Source: Micractinium sp. NFX-FRZ (taxonomy: Eukaryota > Chlorophyta > Trebouxiophyceae > Chlorellales > Chlorellaceae). Taken from it: a stretch of DNA of 64,000 nt. Location of the stretch: positions 1 to 64,000 of the forward strand of contig JAPTJF010000161.1 of NCBI GenBank assembly GCA_029339195.1, given 5' to 3'. Made by a program: the position numbers and the translations under genes. How positions within the stretch are numbered: the first letter of the stretch is position 1; every line of letters begins with the position of its first letter. This document shows, in pieces, positions 42,918-55,143 of the stretch. The notes under the pieces were generated by a model. The model did not search any database and was not told where the DNA came from. It worked only from the letters and a program-made list of their open reading frames with translations.

Positions 42918-43845
42918 CCCGAACATGAAAGCAGGGCCCGAATTGAAGTCGGGATTGAAGGAAGGCAGGCCCATTGACAAGTAAAGAGCCCGCTGTTTGA
43001 TGCTAGTTATAACTACAAATATTCATTGCATGCCGCCAGCACACCACAGGTGCCCCACTTGATTTCATTCCCTGCTCAGCACGAATATGTCAGCCATAGA
43101 TGTGCCCGCCTGGATTTCACTTTGCCACGTACCCCCGTCAAGCTTTCGTCGGTCCTACTGCCTTCACAAATTGTACTTCAAGGTCCCATGGTGCATGTTT
43201 TACACAGGCTTTGCCCCGTCACCTTCTTGAAACACAGTCCATGATTTCCGCTGCCATCTCCCCCGCTCAGTGGGTGCGCTCAAGTGGGTGGCAGGCTGGC
43301 CTTTCCGCCACTGCGCATGTACCTGGCTGCGTCACCTGTAAGACACCCTGGCTGTCACACACCGCCATGACTTGCGTGGTTTGCATTACAAGTGCGGCAG
43401 GCCAAGCACAGTGCCTTCAGGCGCGTGCATGTTTGTTGGAAAAGCCATGCACGGAGGAAAGAATCGACAGGGAGGGGGAAACAGGGGAGGGCAGGGCAGG
43501 GAAGGCTAGCAAAACACATACAGAAATGGGGAGGGGCTGAGGGCAACTTGCAACTGACAGCGACACTGGGAGCCGCGAAAGCACAGAGCACAAAGGAGGG
43601 CTGCTAGCGGGAGAGCGGACTCTGGAGGGAGCAGGAGGCATGGTACAGTGGAGTTGAACAGTGCTGCTAAGGGATACAAAGGGGGGGGGGGGGGGGGAAG
43701 GAGCAGCAGGGAGGACCAACATCAGCTACAGTGCTGTGTGTACGGGCCACGCCTTGCAGCGGGCACCGCGTGGTTGAAAGCAGTGGAGAGGTGGAAGGAG
43801 ACGGACAGCAGGCAATCATGCCAGGCTCACAAAACACAGCGGCCT
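42918..43845. other. Convergent 3' region between isoaspartyl dipeptidase and RING-CH ligase
   Basis: About 930 bp without a supported gene, with an AT-richer stretch around 42980-43250. TGTAA at 43337-43341 (+) fits the dipeptidase transcript (420-nt 3' UTR). TTACA at 43386-43390 fits the ligase transcript on the minus strand (456-nt 3' UTR), so the two messages would overlap slightly. A 17-base G run lies at 43681-43697. Confidence 0.5.
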
Positions 43846-45892
43846 TCACACGGCCACCACGAGCGGCGGCGGCGCGCCGCCAGCACCGCCAGCCGCACCA
43901 ACCGCCGCGCCGCCTGCCACGCCGTCCCCGCCGCCCTCCGCCTCCGCCTCGCGCCGCGCCGCCGCCTGCGCCTCGGCCAGCCGCCGCATGGCAAAGAAGT
44001 GCTGGCGGTACATGAGGCGCACCATGACGCTGTAGGCCAGCCCCGCCAGCATGCCCGTCCACAGGGCTGCCCCCAGGCTCATTTCGAAGAAGAGGATGGA
44101 GACAATCATGGCCACCCAGCAGACGCGGATGCAGTCAAAGACCAGGTCCTGGGAGCTGGGCATGAAGTCGTGGATGTGGGAGGGGTCTGCGGGGATGGGG
44201 GGGGGGCATGGGAGGAAAGGGGGGGAGAGCGTCAGGAGCTTGGTGAGGGATGGAGGTGGGAGGGGGCAGTGTTGGGCAACAAGGACAGGTGGGAGGATAA
44301 CGAGGACCACGAGGAGCTTGAGCGGGGGGAAGGAGCGGTCAAGCGCCAAGGGCCGTGGGTGCGGGAGGGGTTTTGTGTTGCAGGCTGCCGGCCCACCCGC
44401 CCGCCCGCCCACCCACCGTTGAAGTACGCCTCGTCGAGGGCGGGGAGGTCGGCATCGGTGGCGCGTGGCGGCGGCGCCGGGATGTTGCGGATCTCCGCCT
44501 TGCAAAGCTCGCACACCTGCCGGTATAGAGGAGCACGCAGGTGGGGCAGGGTTGGTGAGAGGCAGCATGCAGGTGGGGCAGAACAGGGGCAGCGAGGGCG
44601 GGGGAGGTGCGGCGGGCAGCAGGGCAAAGCAGCGGCGGCGGTGCGCGGCATGCCTCCCAACGCAGCCCGCAGGGAGGGCGCTGCATGATGCTGCCACCGC
44701 CTCCGCCCCCACAGTTTACATGCCACAGCCCCTCTGTGCTCAACCCAGGCACGCACTGCTACGCTCGTGCTGCCACTGCGCTCGCTGCCTGCTGCCTGCA
44801 CCCCTCCACTGCAGGACCTCCCCCGCTCTCGTCTCACTCACATTGGGCCCCCGTGACTCCCCCCCCTGCCACAGCATGCCAGCCCTCCCTTCTTCCTGCA
44901 CCCACCCCCCCTCTTCAGCTACTCACATTGGAACCCTTGACCTGCACCCACTTCATCACGCAGTCGCGGTGCCGCAGGGCCAGGTCGCCCCGGCAGTTGC
45001 ACTCCAGCCGCAGCGCCGACCCGTTGATGAACTCCTCTTGCTGCAGGGGGGGGAGGGGGGGGGAAGACAGAGGGAGGGAGGAGGGGTGATCAGATGACAG
45101 GAGAGTGGACAAAGTGGTGTGCGTGGTGCAGGCGGTGTGGTGTGCAGACGGTGCACACGACGGGCGGGCAGAGCGGGATGAAGGGTCTGCAGCTCTCTTG
45201 AAGACCTGGCAGCACCCGCCAGGCAGCAGCCTGCACACAGTAGTCCCTGCAGCGCACCCGAAACTCCTCCAAGCAGATCAGGCAGGTGGGCTGGCCGCGC
45301 GACGGCAGGCGCGCCATGCGCGGGCTGCCCGACGGCCGCGGCTCTATTTCCGCGCCGTCGCCGCTGCCGCCGCTTGTGCTGGCTTCGCTGCTGCCATCTG
45401 CTGCTGCCTGTGCTGCTGCTGTGGATGCGCCTGCACTGCTGCCCCCCGCCTGCTGCGCTTGCGCTGCTGCTGGGGCGCTTGTGCTGCTGCCTTGGCGCCG
45501 TGCCGGCGACGCTGCCGCTCCCCCCTCCACAAGCACTGCTATGGTAGCTGGCGGCTGGCCCGCCCGCTCCTGCAGCTCGCTCTCCTCCCCCTCGTCGGAT
45601 GTGGGGACGCGCTCGGCAGTAGGTCGTCCGCCACGAAGCCAGGAGAGCCAGCCCCAGCTGGAGCCTTGGGGGGCCGGGGAGGGGCTCTCGTCGCTGCTGC
45701 TGGGCTGCTCACCGCTCTCGGAGGCGATAGGGGGGTCTGCAGGGGTGTCGAAAGACTCCGTTGGTCGTTTTTCGCACCCACGCGCCCCGCGGGCAGCGGC
45801 TGCCGCACTCCTGACTTCCAAGCATGCTTACCTTGTTGCTGTAACAGGGGTGCGGCATCTTGCTGCACGCCCGGAGGGCTGGGAGGCGCCAT
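43846..45892 (-). CDS. RING-CH (RINGv/MARCH-like) membrane E3 ubiquitin ligase
   Basis: Five exons, right to left: 45832-45892, 45258-45736, 44927-45040, 44417-44516 and 43846-44186. Phases 1/0/0/1 agree, giving 364 aa. The N-terminal half is Ser/Ala/Gly/Glu-rich and probably disordered. The RINGv domain is split over exons 2-4: CLICLEEF (first C-x2-C), ALRLECNCRGDLALRHRDCV (C-x-C, then H-x2-C), and NVCELCKAEI (last C-x2-C), the C4HC3 pattern. W in VMKWVQ is the conserved position after the histidine. Two membrane helices follow: VFDCIRVCWVAMIVSILFFE and MSLGAALWTGMLAGLAYSVM. A basic/Ala/Gly tail ends the protein. Known for the family: membrane-embedded ligases controlling turnover of membrane proteins, often in the ER or endosomes. 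Substrate unknown. The gap between the first two Cys and the next two is within the RINGv range. Confidence 0.88.
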
Positions 45893-46889
45893 TCCAGGCG
45901 TTTTCGCCTGCCCCTTCCTGGAAGCTTATTTATCCAAGGAGCACGCTTGTTTTGCAAAGTGGTTGTGTAAACATTCACCCGCACTCGCAGGGTGGCGCTG
46001 TGTTCAGGGCCACGGCACCGCCAGTGCCGGCGCCTTCCATCTTGCCCATGCAGCTTCAGCATGATGGTTACGTCATTATGTCGGCTTCTTGCATGGCCAC
46101 TGTGGATGAATCGCAGTCACTAGATCCTGATAAGAACGAAGGTAACAGAGCTGCTAGGCAGGCAGTCTGGCGGGTGGTGCAGGTGAGGCGCCAGGCGCAT
46201 GAACGCGCCAGGCTGCCCCAAGGGAACGCTGGGCGCTGGGCAAAGCAAGTGAAAGGCAAGGAGGGGCAGTGCATCAGCAAGGGAAGTGAGGGCGCAAGGC
46301 AGCACAACAAAACACAAAGAGCGGAGGGGAGCTGTACATGAAGCAGCCCACTGGTGCACCGGCACATGGTGCCAGGAACAGGCAGCGGGCAGGCACATTG
46401 GCAAGGCGGTGGGTTCTGACCAGCCTCTGTGCAGCACAAGTAGGTCGACGAGCATGCGACGGCATGTGGGGTCGCCGCCGGCAAAGGAAAATGCAGTCTG
46501 GGTGCTGGCGAAAAAGGCATATGGGCAGCAGGCAGGAGTGAGCAGGTTCGGGTTCATTGGGGCAGGCAGGGCCCGTGCAGGAGCGCGGTGCAACCGCTTG
46601 GGAGCGCCGGAATGCTGCCGACGTGGTGGCGAGGTTTTCGAGGGGTGCGTGTGAAGGGCGAGAAGGCCTGGCTTGGTTTCGTGAATGGGGTGCATGACGG
46701 GCGGGGGGTAGGGGTGGTGCTGGTTTGGTCAGTCCGACGGTCCGTCGGTGGGCAAAGCAAGCAGTGCTAATGTGCGACTGGCGTTGCAGCCAGGGTGCAG
46801 CAAGGGTAGGAGAGGTGTGATGGCCAGCGCGGTGCTGCTAGCTGCCACCACATCAAGAAGGCGGCCGCCCAGGGCTGCCAGGCGCTGCC
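45893..46889. other. Intergenic region between RING-CH ligase and O-GlcNAc transferase
   Basis: About 1 kb between two minus-strand genes: it holds the ligase promoter (right of 45892) and the 3' UTR of the O-GlcNAc transferase. Frames here, including one of 191 aa on the minus strand, lack any recognisable motif or splice structure. I do not see TTACA for the transferase's poly(A) signal. Confidence 0.45.
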
Positions 46890-49800
46890 TCAGGAACACA
46901 ATGCCTCTGGCGCCGGCGCTGCCGCTGGGACCGCTGGGGCCTCCCCGCCGGCGCCCTCGCTGCCGCTGCCTGGCGCCGGCGGCGTGTCAAAGTCTCGGGG
47001 CCCTCCCCCTTCGCAGTGTATCTCCCACATGCGCAGCAGGGTGCGCTCGAAATCGGCCACCCAGCCGCGCGTGTCGAAGAGCGGGCAGGTGAGGCGCGCG
47101 GCCTGCAGGCGGCGGCGCAGCGCGGCGCGCTTGCCGTGGTCTAGCCCCAACTCCACTGCCTGCACAGGAACAGGAGGAAGGGTGGGTGGGCAAAGTGCAG
47201 GGACAGGCAGGTAAATGGGGATGGGATTGGGGACACGGTTTGGGTGGGCAAGCGGGCGGGGGGACATGAGGCATACTGAGCGCCCGAGTTCAGAACAAAC
47301 AAACAAGTGCCCAGCGAGGCAGCCGTGCGCCTCTTTCGAGGCGGTGTGAAAGAGGCGGTGTAGCTGCCCGACTGTAGGGGTACCCCACTCACCCGCTCCT
47401 CATACTCCTGCTGGCTGCTGACCACCATCTCTGGCCCCAGCCCGGTGGCGGCGCACAGCGAGGCGGCGACGCGCGACGCAAAGCGCTCCAGTGGCAGCGT
47501 GACCATGGGGCAGCCGCCCCACAGCACGTCGCAGCCCGTGGTGTGCGCGTTGCAGAGCGGCGTGTCGAGGAAGAGGTCGGCGACGCCGCTGCAGGGGTGG
47601 GAGGGGGGCGGGGCGGTGAGAGGCGGGTGAGGTGAGGGGGTGAAGAGCCTGGGCAGATGCACGGGCAGGGCGCCGTGGTGGTTGCGCTGTGAAGGGGAGT
47701 GCGGTGCAGTGCAGTGGCCTGCGACTCTGCAGATGCCGTGCAGAGCGGTGCATCCTGGAAGCGCCCCAATTTCCCCCTGCCCTGCCCTGCGCAAGCAGCT
47801 CCCCCCTCCCGCACCTGCGCCGGATGTGCATGGGCTTGGCCGCCACGTCTGTGAAGATCACTCGGTCGGGGTCCACCCCCCGCGCGGCAGCCTGCGGGGT
47901 GGAAGACAGTCGAGCAGACACAATCAGAGCAGGGGCGCCAAGTCGAGGCGGGGCCAGCACACAAACATGCATATAGCCCAGAGCAGTGCCCCTGCCAGCA
48001 GGCCAGAGCAGCAGGGGGACCACCACCCACATGCTTCGCCCGAGCACAGCACAGCACAGCTACAGCACAGCAATGCACAGCAATGCACAGCACAGCAACG
48101 CACAGCACAGCCACAGCCCAGCACAGCAATTGCACAGCGCAGCACAGCCACAGCACAGCAAGTGCACAGCCCAGCACAGCCACAGCACAGCACAGCGCCC
48201 CCCCCCCTCCCACCTCCGCCTTGATGCGTGCCTCTCCGTAGGGCGGGAAACGCAGGAGCCAGAGGACTGAGTCGGGGACGCGGCGCAGGATGTTGCACCA
48301 GGTGGTGAAGGTTTCGGGGTCGTACTTGTACAGCTGCAGGAGCAGGCAGTACACAGTGCAGTACACGGACAATCAGTGCGGCAGCAAGGCAGGATGGTGG
48401 ACCGTATGGTGACCGGGTGAAGGTGCCGGTGGCAGTGTACATTGCGCTCCAAGGCCTGGTACGGTGGAAGCTGCCGCCTGCTGCTGCCCTGCCTAGTCCT
48501 TGGCAGGACCCTGCCCTTCCCGCCCCGCCCTGCTCTGCCCACCCCGCCCCACACCTGGTTGGAGCAAGCATAGATGACCTTGCCCTCCGGCAGCCCAATC
48601 TCCGCCCGGCTCGGCTTGTTGCCCTCATCCAACACCTCCTGGTGCGCCTGTGGTGGGGGCGGAGTGAAAGGAGAGAGGGGTGTGAAGCCAAACGAGAGAG
48701 GTTGGGGCGGCGTGGCTGGGCAGGCTGCCCTCCCACACACTCCTTGCGGTGAGCTTGATGCCTTGGGGTGCGCAGGCAGGGAGAGCAGGGCGGCCGGACG
48801 CCCTCTTTCTGACACATAACCGCCCCCGAAGCACCCCCGATCACAGCCTGTACTCACCTGCTTGTAGTCGTTGACGAAGTATGAGTTGGGCATGAAGGCG
48901 ATGGACTCGCTGTAGCAGTGCCGGCTGGAGGGGGGGCACACCGTCTGCAGGACAGGGCGGCGGGTGGGGCAGGAGGGCAGCAGCAGAGTTGGGGGGGGGG
49001 GGGGGGTAGGAGGCGTGATGCCGTATAGGCCAACGGACCTGGACAGCTGGGCAACAGGGCAGGGCAGGCACAGAAGGGCAGGCAGATGCAGGCAGGGCAG
49101 GGCAGGGCAGGGCCAGAGACCAGGCCATGGCCAGCCCAGCCCCAAGTGCAGCCAAGGCAGGGCCAGGTGCACCCCTCTTCATACATGAGCCATGGCAGGA
49201 CAACCCTTGGGCAGAGCTGGCCCGGGACAAGGGAATCAAGGCAAAGTGGGCACAGCACACCAGGGCAAGCATCAAACACAGCAAGGTGTGCGCACCTTGT
49301 CCAGGATCAGCCATGGCAGGAAGGAGGCGCCGGTGGTGGCTGGGAAGCCCAGGTAGGAGGCCTGCAGGGGGAAGAGTGGGGTAGGTGGGCGTGAGACAAG
49401 GTAGGGATGGAATGGGCTGGCTTGGGTGCCCAGCAGCCGCGGAAGTCTGCACCGGACAAAAGAGGGCCACCCGCTGCCCAGCACTGTCGCTTGGCCAGGC
49501 CCCTGGCCCAACTCCAGCGCGGTAGCTGCCGCACCTGTGCCCCTGCCCACCCACGCGCACCCACCTGCACCGGTGCCGGCTCCAGCGCAAATACTTCGTT
49601 GCGCGCCCCCTTGGTGTAGCCATTCAGGTTGACGGCAATCTGCGGGCGGCAGGGGCGGGTGCAGGGGATCAAAACACAGGGCACATCAACCCCCGCATTA
49701 CACCCAAGCGCAGTGGTGTGTGGGGAGGCGTGGGGCGGTCGCGTGCCCGCAGCAGCGTGGAATCGGGAGACGGGGAGGCACGCTTCCACCCCTTCTACCA

Positions 49801-52800
49801 CCTTCCAACCCCATTGTACCACCCGTGCCCCACCTGGATGCCGTCGTCGCTCATGCGCTGCGCCGCCCGCGCGGGGCTCCAGCCGCTGACGTCCACAAAG
49901 CAATCGGCCTCTGCCTCGATGCGGGAGCGCCACTGGGAGCCGTCGGAGGGGGTGAGGGCGTAGCAGAACACCTCGATCTTGCTGCAGAAGGCGAGAGGAG
50001 TGGGGGGGAGGAGTGAAGGAGGCGTGGCGGGTGACGAGGGCAGCGCGGAGGGCTGGCGGTACGAGCGCAGGGAGGCGGGAGGCAAGGGGACGGGCGCAGG
50101 TGCGCACCACACATGATCCAACCAGCCCTCCCTCCTTGTGCCAACCATCCCTGCCCCCCTGCCCCGACAGGCACCAACAAACATCACCCCTCTCCGCCCA
50201 CCTGCGGTCGTGCATGCCAAACACCGCTCCCATCAGGTGGCTCAGCGGGTGGTTGCCAAAGTCGGAGGACACGTAGCCCACACGCAGGCGCTGCCCGGGC
50301 GCCAGCGGGGCGGCCGGCGGGTGGGGCAGGCGCGGCAGGGCGAGGCGGCGCGCCACGCTGAGGCAGTACTGCGCGTACTGCCTGCCGATGGAGAGCGCCA
50401 GGTCAGCGGGGAAGGGGTAGGCCATGGCATGGAAGGGCTGCACGGAGGGCAGGCGGCCGGCGGAGATGTCGCGGCGCACCTCCGACTCCAGCCTGCCAAG
50501 GGGGGCGGGTGGGGCGGGGGGGTGGAGGGCAGGGGCTGTGATTAGAAGTTGGCAGTGATGGGGCGGGGGATGGGCAGGCGGGAAAGAGCAGGGGCACTGC
50601 ACGGCAGCAAACGTGGCAGCAACTTGAGCCCAGCAAAGGCCTCTGCCACCTCATCCTCCCTCCTGCCGCCCGCAGCACCCCCGCCCCTCCCCCTCCTGCC
50701 CCTGCATTGGCCCCCTCCCCGCCCACCTGGCAAACAGCGCGGGCCGGTCGCGCCACTCACACACGCACTGCAGGGAGTGCGCGTAGTTGGCGTGCGCCTC
50801 TGGGAAGTCGGGCTTCAGGTGCAGGGCCTGGCGGTATGCCACCAGCGCCTCGTCGTGACGCCCGCAGTCCTTGAGGGCGGACGCCAGGTTGGCGTACGCC
50901 TCGGGGGACTGGGGCTGCAGGGGCCAAGGGAGGGCGGTGAGGTTGGGGTGAGGTGAATGCAGGTTAGGGTTACGGGGAGGGAGGCAGGGGGGTAAGGGGT
51001 CGTGAAGGAGAAAGGCCTGAGGGCCTCCGGGGAGGCAGGCAGGGGCAAGGCAGGCGGGGCGCCCAAAACTGGCGCAGGACGTCTCGCTCTACACCCGTCG
51101 ACTCCCTGCCCCCATGCCAGCCTCTGCCCTGGCCCCCATGACTCCGGCCGCATTCCTGCTGCTGTCCCCAGTGGCTGCCCACCCAAGCTGCTATCTGTCC
51201 TCTCCCCTCCTTTCCTCCCTTTCCTCATGAATCCTTGCCTGCAGGAAGACGACGTGCTCGTAGCACTGTATGCACTCCACCAGGCGCGACGTCATCTTCA
51301 ATATGCCAGCCAGGTTGTTGTAGGCCACCGACAGGCGCTGTGCCTGCTGTGCCGCCAGGCTCTGCACACATGGGGGCAAGGGGTGTGCGAGGAGGGTGTG
51401 TGGGAATGCCCAAGGGGGAAGCCCAAGGGGGAAGCCCAAGGCGGGTCCAGGGGACGGGCATGGGAGGCAGGGCCAGCGGCGGGGTTGGGATGCGGGCGCT
51501 GTCGGCAGGCAGCGGCGGGGTGAACAAGGCGTCTACGCTGCCAGCTGGCGTCCCTCACCTTGGCAGCTGGGTCCATGCTGAACCCGATGCGCCCCGCCAG
51601 CAGCGGCGCCTGCGCGGCCGCCAGCTGCAGTGTGAGGTGCCGGTGGGATAGAGGGCAACAGGGGCGGCAGCAAATGAGGGCCAGGCGTGAGCGCAGCAGG
51701 ATTGCAGGCAGGAAGCAGGCAGGGTGGGCAAGGGCCCCACTCCCTAGGGAAGGCCAGCCCGGCTGATCAGACACCCTCGCCTCCTCTCCCCTCCCTCCTT
51801 CATTTTCCAAACAGTCTGCGCCCCTCCCATCATTGCATAACACACACCACCGCCGCCGCCACCAGCACACTTGAACCCCCTCCCCCACCGCCCCCCTCTC
51901 ACCTGCAGGTGTATGCAGGCGGTGTAGGCCGCGATGGCCTCCTCCGCCCGCCCCGCCTCCCGCAGCGCATTCCCCAGGTTGTTGTGCGCCTCCGGGAACT
52001 GCGGCTGCGCTGCAATGGCGCGCCGGTAGGTGGCAATCGCCTGCTCCAGCTTGCCCTGCAGGCAGAAAGACACAGGAATGAACAGGGAGGAGGGGCAAGG
52101 GTTAGCTGAGGGAGCAAACAGAAGGGTTAGGGCCTGACAGATGGCAGGCGGGAGTGATAGGAGCCAGGGCAGGGCAGGGTGAGTGTGAGTGCTGAGCGAG
52201 ACGAGCATGGCCAGCATGCGGATGGAGAACTGCTGGCAGCGCGTGGCTCAGGACCGCCCCGCATGGCACAGGGCCACCAAGGGCGAAAATATCAACCCCC
52301 GCAGCCTGCAAAGCTAGCCCTGGTAGCGCCGCACACACCCTTTTTCTTTCTTCAAATCACCCCCTCTGTGCCTCTCTTTTCTTAGAATAGAACACCCTGA
52401 GTTTTGCTTTTCCATAATGCTGGGATGACGCATCTGCGGCACACTTTTGTGTTGCTGCGGCGCTGTAAATGAATGAATGAATGAATGAGACGAGCGGGTG
52501 GCCGGGAGGGTGAGCAGCGGCCCCGAGAGGCGCAGCACTGCGCAGCGGGGTGCCCATCACCCCTGTCAGTCTTCCTGGTCAAACCACAGGCCTGCCAGGT
52601 TGCCCCGCACCTTCGGGCAGTTACAAGACCTGCCCACCCCTGTGCCTCCCGCCACACACCTGGTCGTAATAAATGCCCGCCAGGTTGCCAAGGGCCAGGG
52701 CACAGCCCGGGCGCAGCGCCACTACTTGCTCAAACGCCACCTCTGCTTCGGGGCGCCGCCCAAGCTCGCGCATGCTCACACCCAGCCCTGTGAGCGCATC

Positions 52801-55143
52801 GGCGCAGCGCGGCTGCAGCCGGGCCGCCTCCTGCGGCGGGGCAGCAGATGAGGGGGCGGGGCAAGGGCAGGTGAGCAGCAGGGTGCACAGGGCGAGCGGG
52901 GCAGGGCGGGCCGGGCCAGGCGGGGGCGGGGATGAGGGGGCCGGGCGGGGTGGTTAAACGCATGCTGGCGGTGTCATCCCAAGGCCAGCTGAGCTCCCCG
53001 GCCTCAGCGTACGCAGCGCAGCACAGCGCAGCATGCACAGCACAGCACAGCGTGGCCCCAGCGCACCTGGTAGCATGCCACCGCCTTGCCGTGCTCCCCC
53101 GCCTCGCGGTGCGCATCTCCCATGCCGCGCCAGGCGGGCGCGTGCGTGGGCGAGGAGCGCAGCGCCTCGGCGTAGCACATCATGGCAGCGGCCCGCCCGC
53201 TGTCGCCCTGGGCGCGCCAGAGGTCGCCCAAATTTGTGCGCACGTCGGGCAGGGCGGGGGAGAGGGCCAGGGCGGCGTTGTAAGCCTCCATGGCCTGCGG
53301 GTGTGGCGGGGGGCAGGCACGAGAGAGAAGGGAGGGTGAAGGAGGGCTTGCAGCCATGCTTGCTTGCGTGCTTGCTTGCTTGCTTGGGCTTGTAGTGCGC
53401 GTTTCCTCACCCAATGTCTGTGCCTTGCTACACAGACATGAGGCCAGCCAGCGCCGCACCGTCATCTGTCCAGTGCCAGCCCCGCGGCCCCCCCCACTGG
53501 AACCCCTCCCATTCCTTGTTCACCTGCGCCACAGCCCCCTTCTGCAGGTAGCACGTGGCCATGTTGTTCAGCGCGTCCGCAAAGGCGGGCTTCAGGCGCA
53601 GTGCTGAGGAGTAGTACATGAGCGCCAGGTCCACCGCACCCAGCTGCTGCAGCGCGTTGGCCAGGTTGGCGTGGGCCTGCAGGGGGGCACACCGCGGGGG
53701 GGTGGGTTGGGGGGCGGGCAAGAGCCGAGCAAGAGGCAGCGGGCAAGAGCAAGGATCGGGATCGGGAGGTTCAGGGCAGCGGGCGGGCGATGAGGGAACT
53801 GGGGCGCAAGGCGCACGGGCTGAAGGGCAAACGAGGGCGCCCGGAGGAGCGCTGGTGTCGGCCCTCGGCACCCATAAACACTTTAAACCTTGCCAGCCCC
53901 ACCCACCTCGGCCAGGCGGGGGTCCAGCAGTATGGCCTGGTCGTTGGCGGCCACGCACTCGCGGTACTGCCCCAGCTGGTAGTGCGCCGCACCCAGCAGC
54001 AGCAGCAGGTCGGTGCGGCGCGCGTGGCCCGCGGCGTACAGCTGCAGTCGTAATGATAAGAGTGGTGAGGGCCGGGGGCGACCGGGTCAGAGGAAAGGAG
54101 GGCAGGGGGAGGGACAGACCACGTCAGCAGGGCATGGCCTCAGCCCGCCCGCCGCTGCACGGCATGGCGCCGCCTTGCTGGACATCGCCCCCACCAAAAG
54201 ACCCGCCGGCGCTCAGCTCGGGTAAGCCACCGCCACAGCCTGCCTGCCTTGCCCCTGCTGCCCTTCTATTGGTCACTCCTCAGGGAGGCTGCACCCCCCT
54301 TCTTAAGCGTGCAGGCAGGCACCAAACATAATGAGAGAGGCAAGCCATCAAGTCACTCACCACTTGGCAGAGCTGCACCGTGCGGGCATAGTCCCCCCGC
54401 TTGTAGGCTGCCGACGCCTCTGCCATGGCCTGCTCAGCCACCTCTGGAGAGGCCGCCCCAGCGATGCCTGCGGCTGCCGTGGCTACATTGGAAGCAGCAG
54501 CTGCTGGGTCGCCTACTGAACCCAAACTGGCGCCTGTTTCGGCGGCAGCTGTGCCGGATGCGGGAGTAGCGGCTCCCACGGTGCAAGCTGAGGGCGCTGG
54601 CAGGACGCTGCTAGGGCTGCCCTGCTGCGGCGCCGCCGTCAACGGCTTGTTCTGTTCCGATTGCGGGCCTGCGGGGGTGAGGAAAGTATGAAGAAACGGG
54701 TGAGGAGACAGAACAGGGGGTCCCGCTTCTGACCTACTGTGTCAAGTTCCAACTCCAAAAGCCGCACATGTGTAGACATGTCTAAACAGCCTAGAGACTG
54801 AGAGATTTGTGAAACTGAGCAGCACTCCCGGCTCCCACCCACCTGCTGCGGGCGGCTGCTGCACGTCTTGCGAAGAGGGCAGGACGCCTGCTGTTGCGCC
54901 GCGGCCGCGGGGCGACGTGCTGGGCGACACCGCCAGCGGCACCGCCTGCGGCGGCACCGCTGCTGGCCCCTCCTGCGGCGATCCGGCTGCTTGGCGCATC
55001 TGCGAGGCTGTCATTGAGTCGTGGACTTCGTTCGAGGGATGCACACTCGCTCCCAAGGCCGTGAGGACGTGGAGCTCTGGGGTAGTGTCCGGCAGAGGCT
55101 GGGCCTGGGCAAGCCAGGCATGGGCGCCTGGTTGGACCGTCAT
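46890..55143 (-). CDS. SEC: Protein O-GlcNAc transferase, SECRET AGENT/OGT type (GT41)
   Basis: Twenty exons, right to left: 54843-55143, 54361-54668, 53907-54041, 53524-53676, 53067-53294, 52660-52830, 51903-52055, 51559-51624, 51239-51361, 50727-50914, 50202-50492, 49834-49981, 49565-49639, 49296-49361, 48858-48944, 48555-48647, 48214-48333, 47815-47891, 47393-47588 and 46890-47159. Phases agree, giving 1,082 aa. Transfers GlcNAc from UDP-GlcNAc to Ser/Thr of nuclear and cytosolic proteins. About nine TPRs fill exons 2-10 (e.g. [40 protein letters not shown]). The catalytic half shows [20 protein letters not shown] with the catalytic-pocket histidine, [54 protein letters not shown] with the UDP-binding lysine, and [19 protein letters not shown]. 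Spacing follows plant SECRET AGENT rather than SPINDLY. The 22-residue exon 8 inserts an atypical segment between TPRs. Intron 9 has a GC donor. The ~100-residue N-terminus is Pro/Ala-rich. Confidence 0.94.
48045..48200. repeat. CAGCACAGCAA-type satellite in O-GlcNAc transferase intron 17
   Basis: About 150 bp of imperfect tandem AGCACAGC/AGCAATGCAC units lies within the intron between exons 17 and 18. Antisense frames over it read Cys/Val/Leu-rich and are not genes. Confidence 0.85.
48991..49006. repeat. G homopolymer of about 16 bases
   Basis: Uninterrupted G run on the + strand in the intron before exon 15 of the transferase gene (a C run on the coding strand, consistent with a polypyrimidine tract). 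Confidence 0.85.
52469..52489. repeat. (AATG)n microsatellite
   Basis: Five tandem AATG units in the intron between exons 6 and 7 of the O-GlcNAc transferase gene. Confidence 0.85.
52574..52604 (-). repeat. Echo of O-GlcNAc transferase exon 6 end
   Basis: Coding-strand sense [10 protein letters not shown] against the true exon end [10 protein letters not shown] (copy at 52659-52689), offset 85 bp downstream of the exon's donor. The I-to-L, Y-to-W and Y-to-F differences each need two or more base changes (ATT/CTG, TAT/TGG, TAC/TTT), yet stay conservative. Confidence 0.7.

Noticed and set aside
46120..46695. 191-codon minus-strand frame between RING-CH ligase and O-GlcNAc transferase
   Set aside because: Pro/Leu/Cys/His-rich low-complexity translation with no family motif or splice pattern.
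48045..48200. Short regularly spaced repeats that might suggest a CRISPR array
   Set aside because: Units are about 8-10 bp with no spacers and sit in a eukaryotic intron: a simple satellite.
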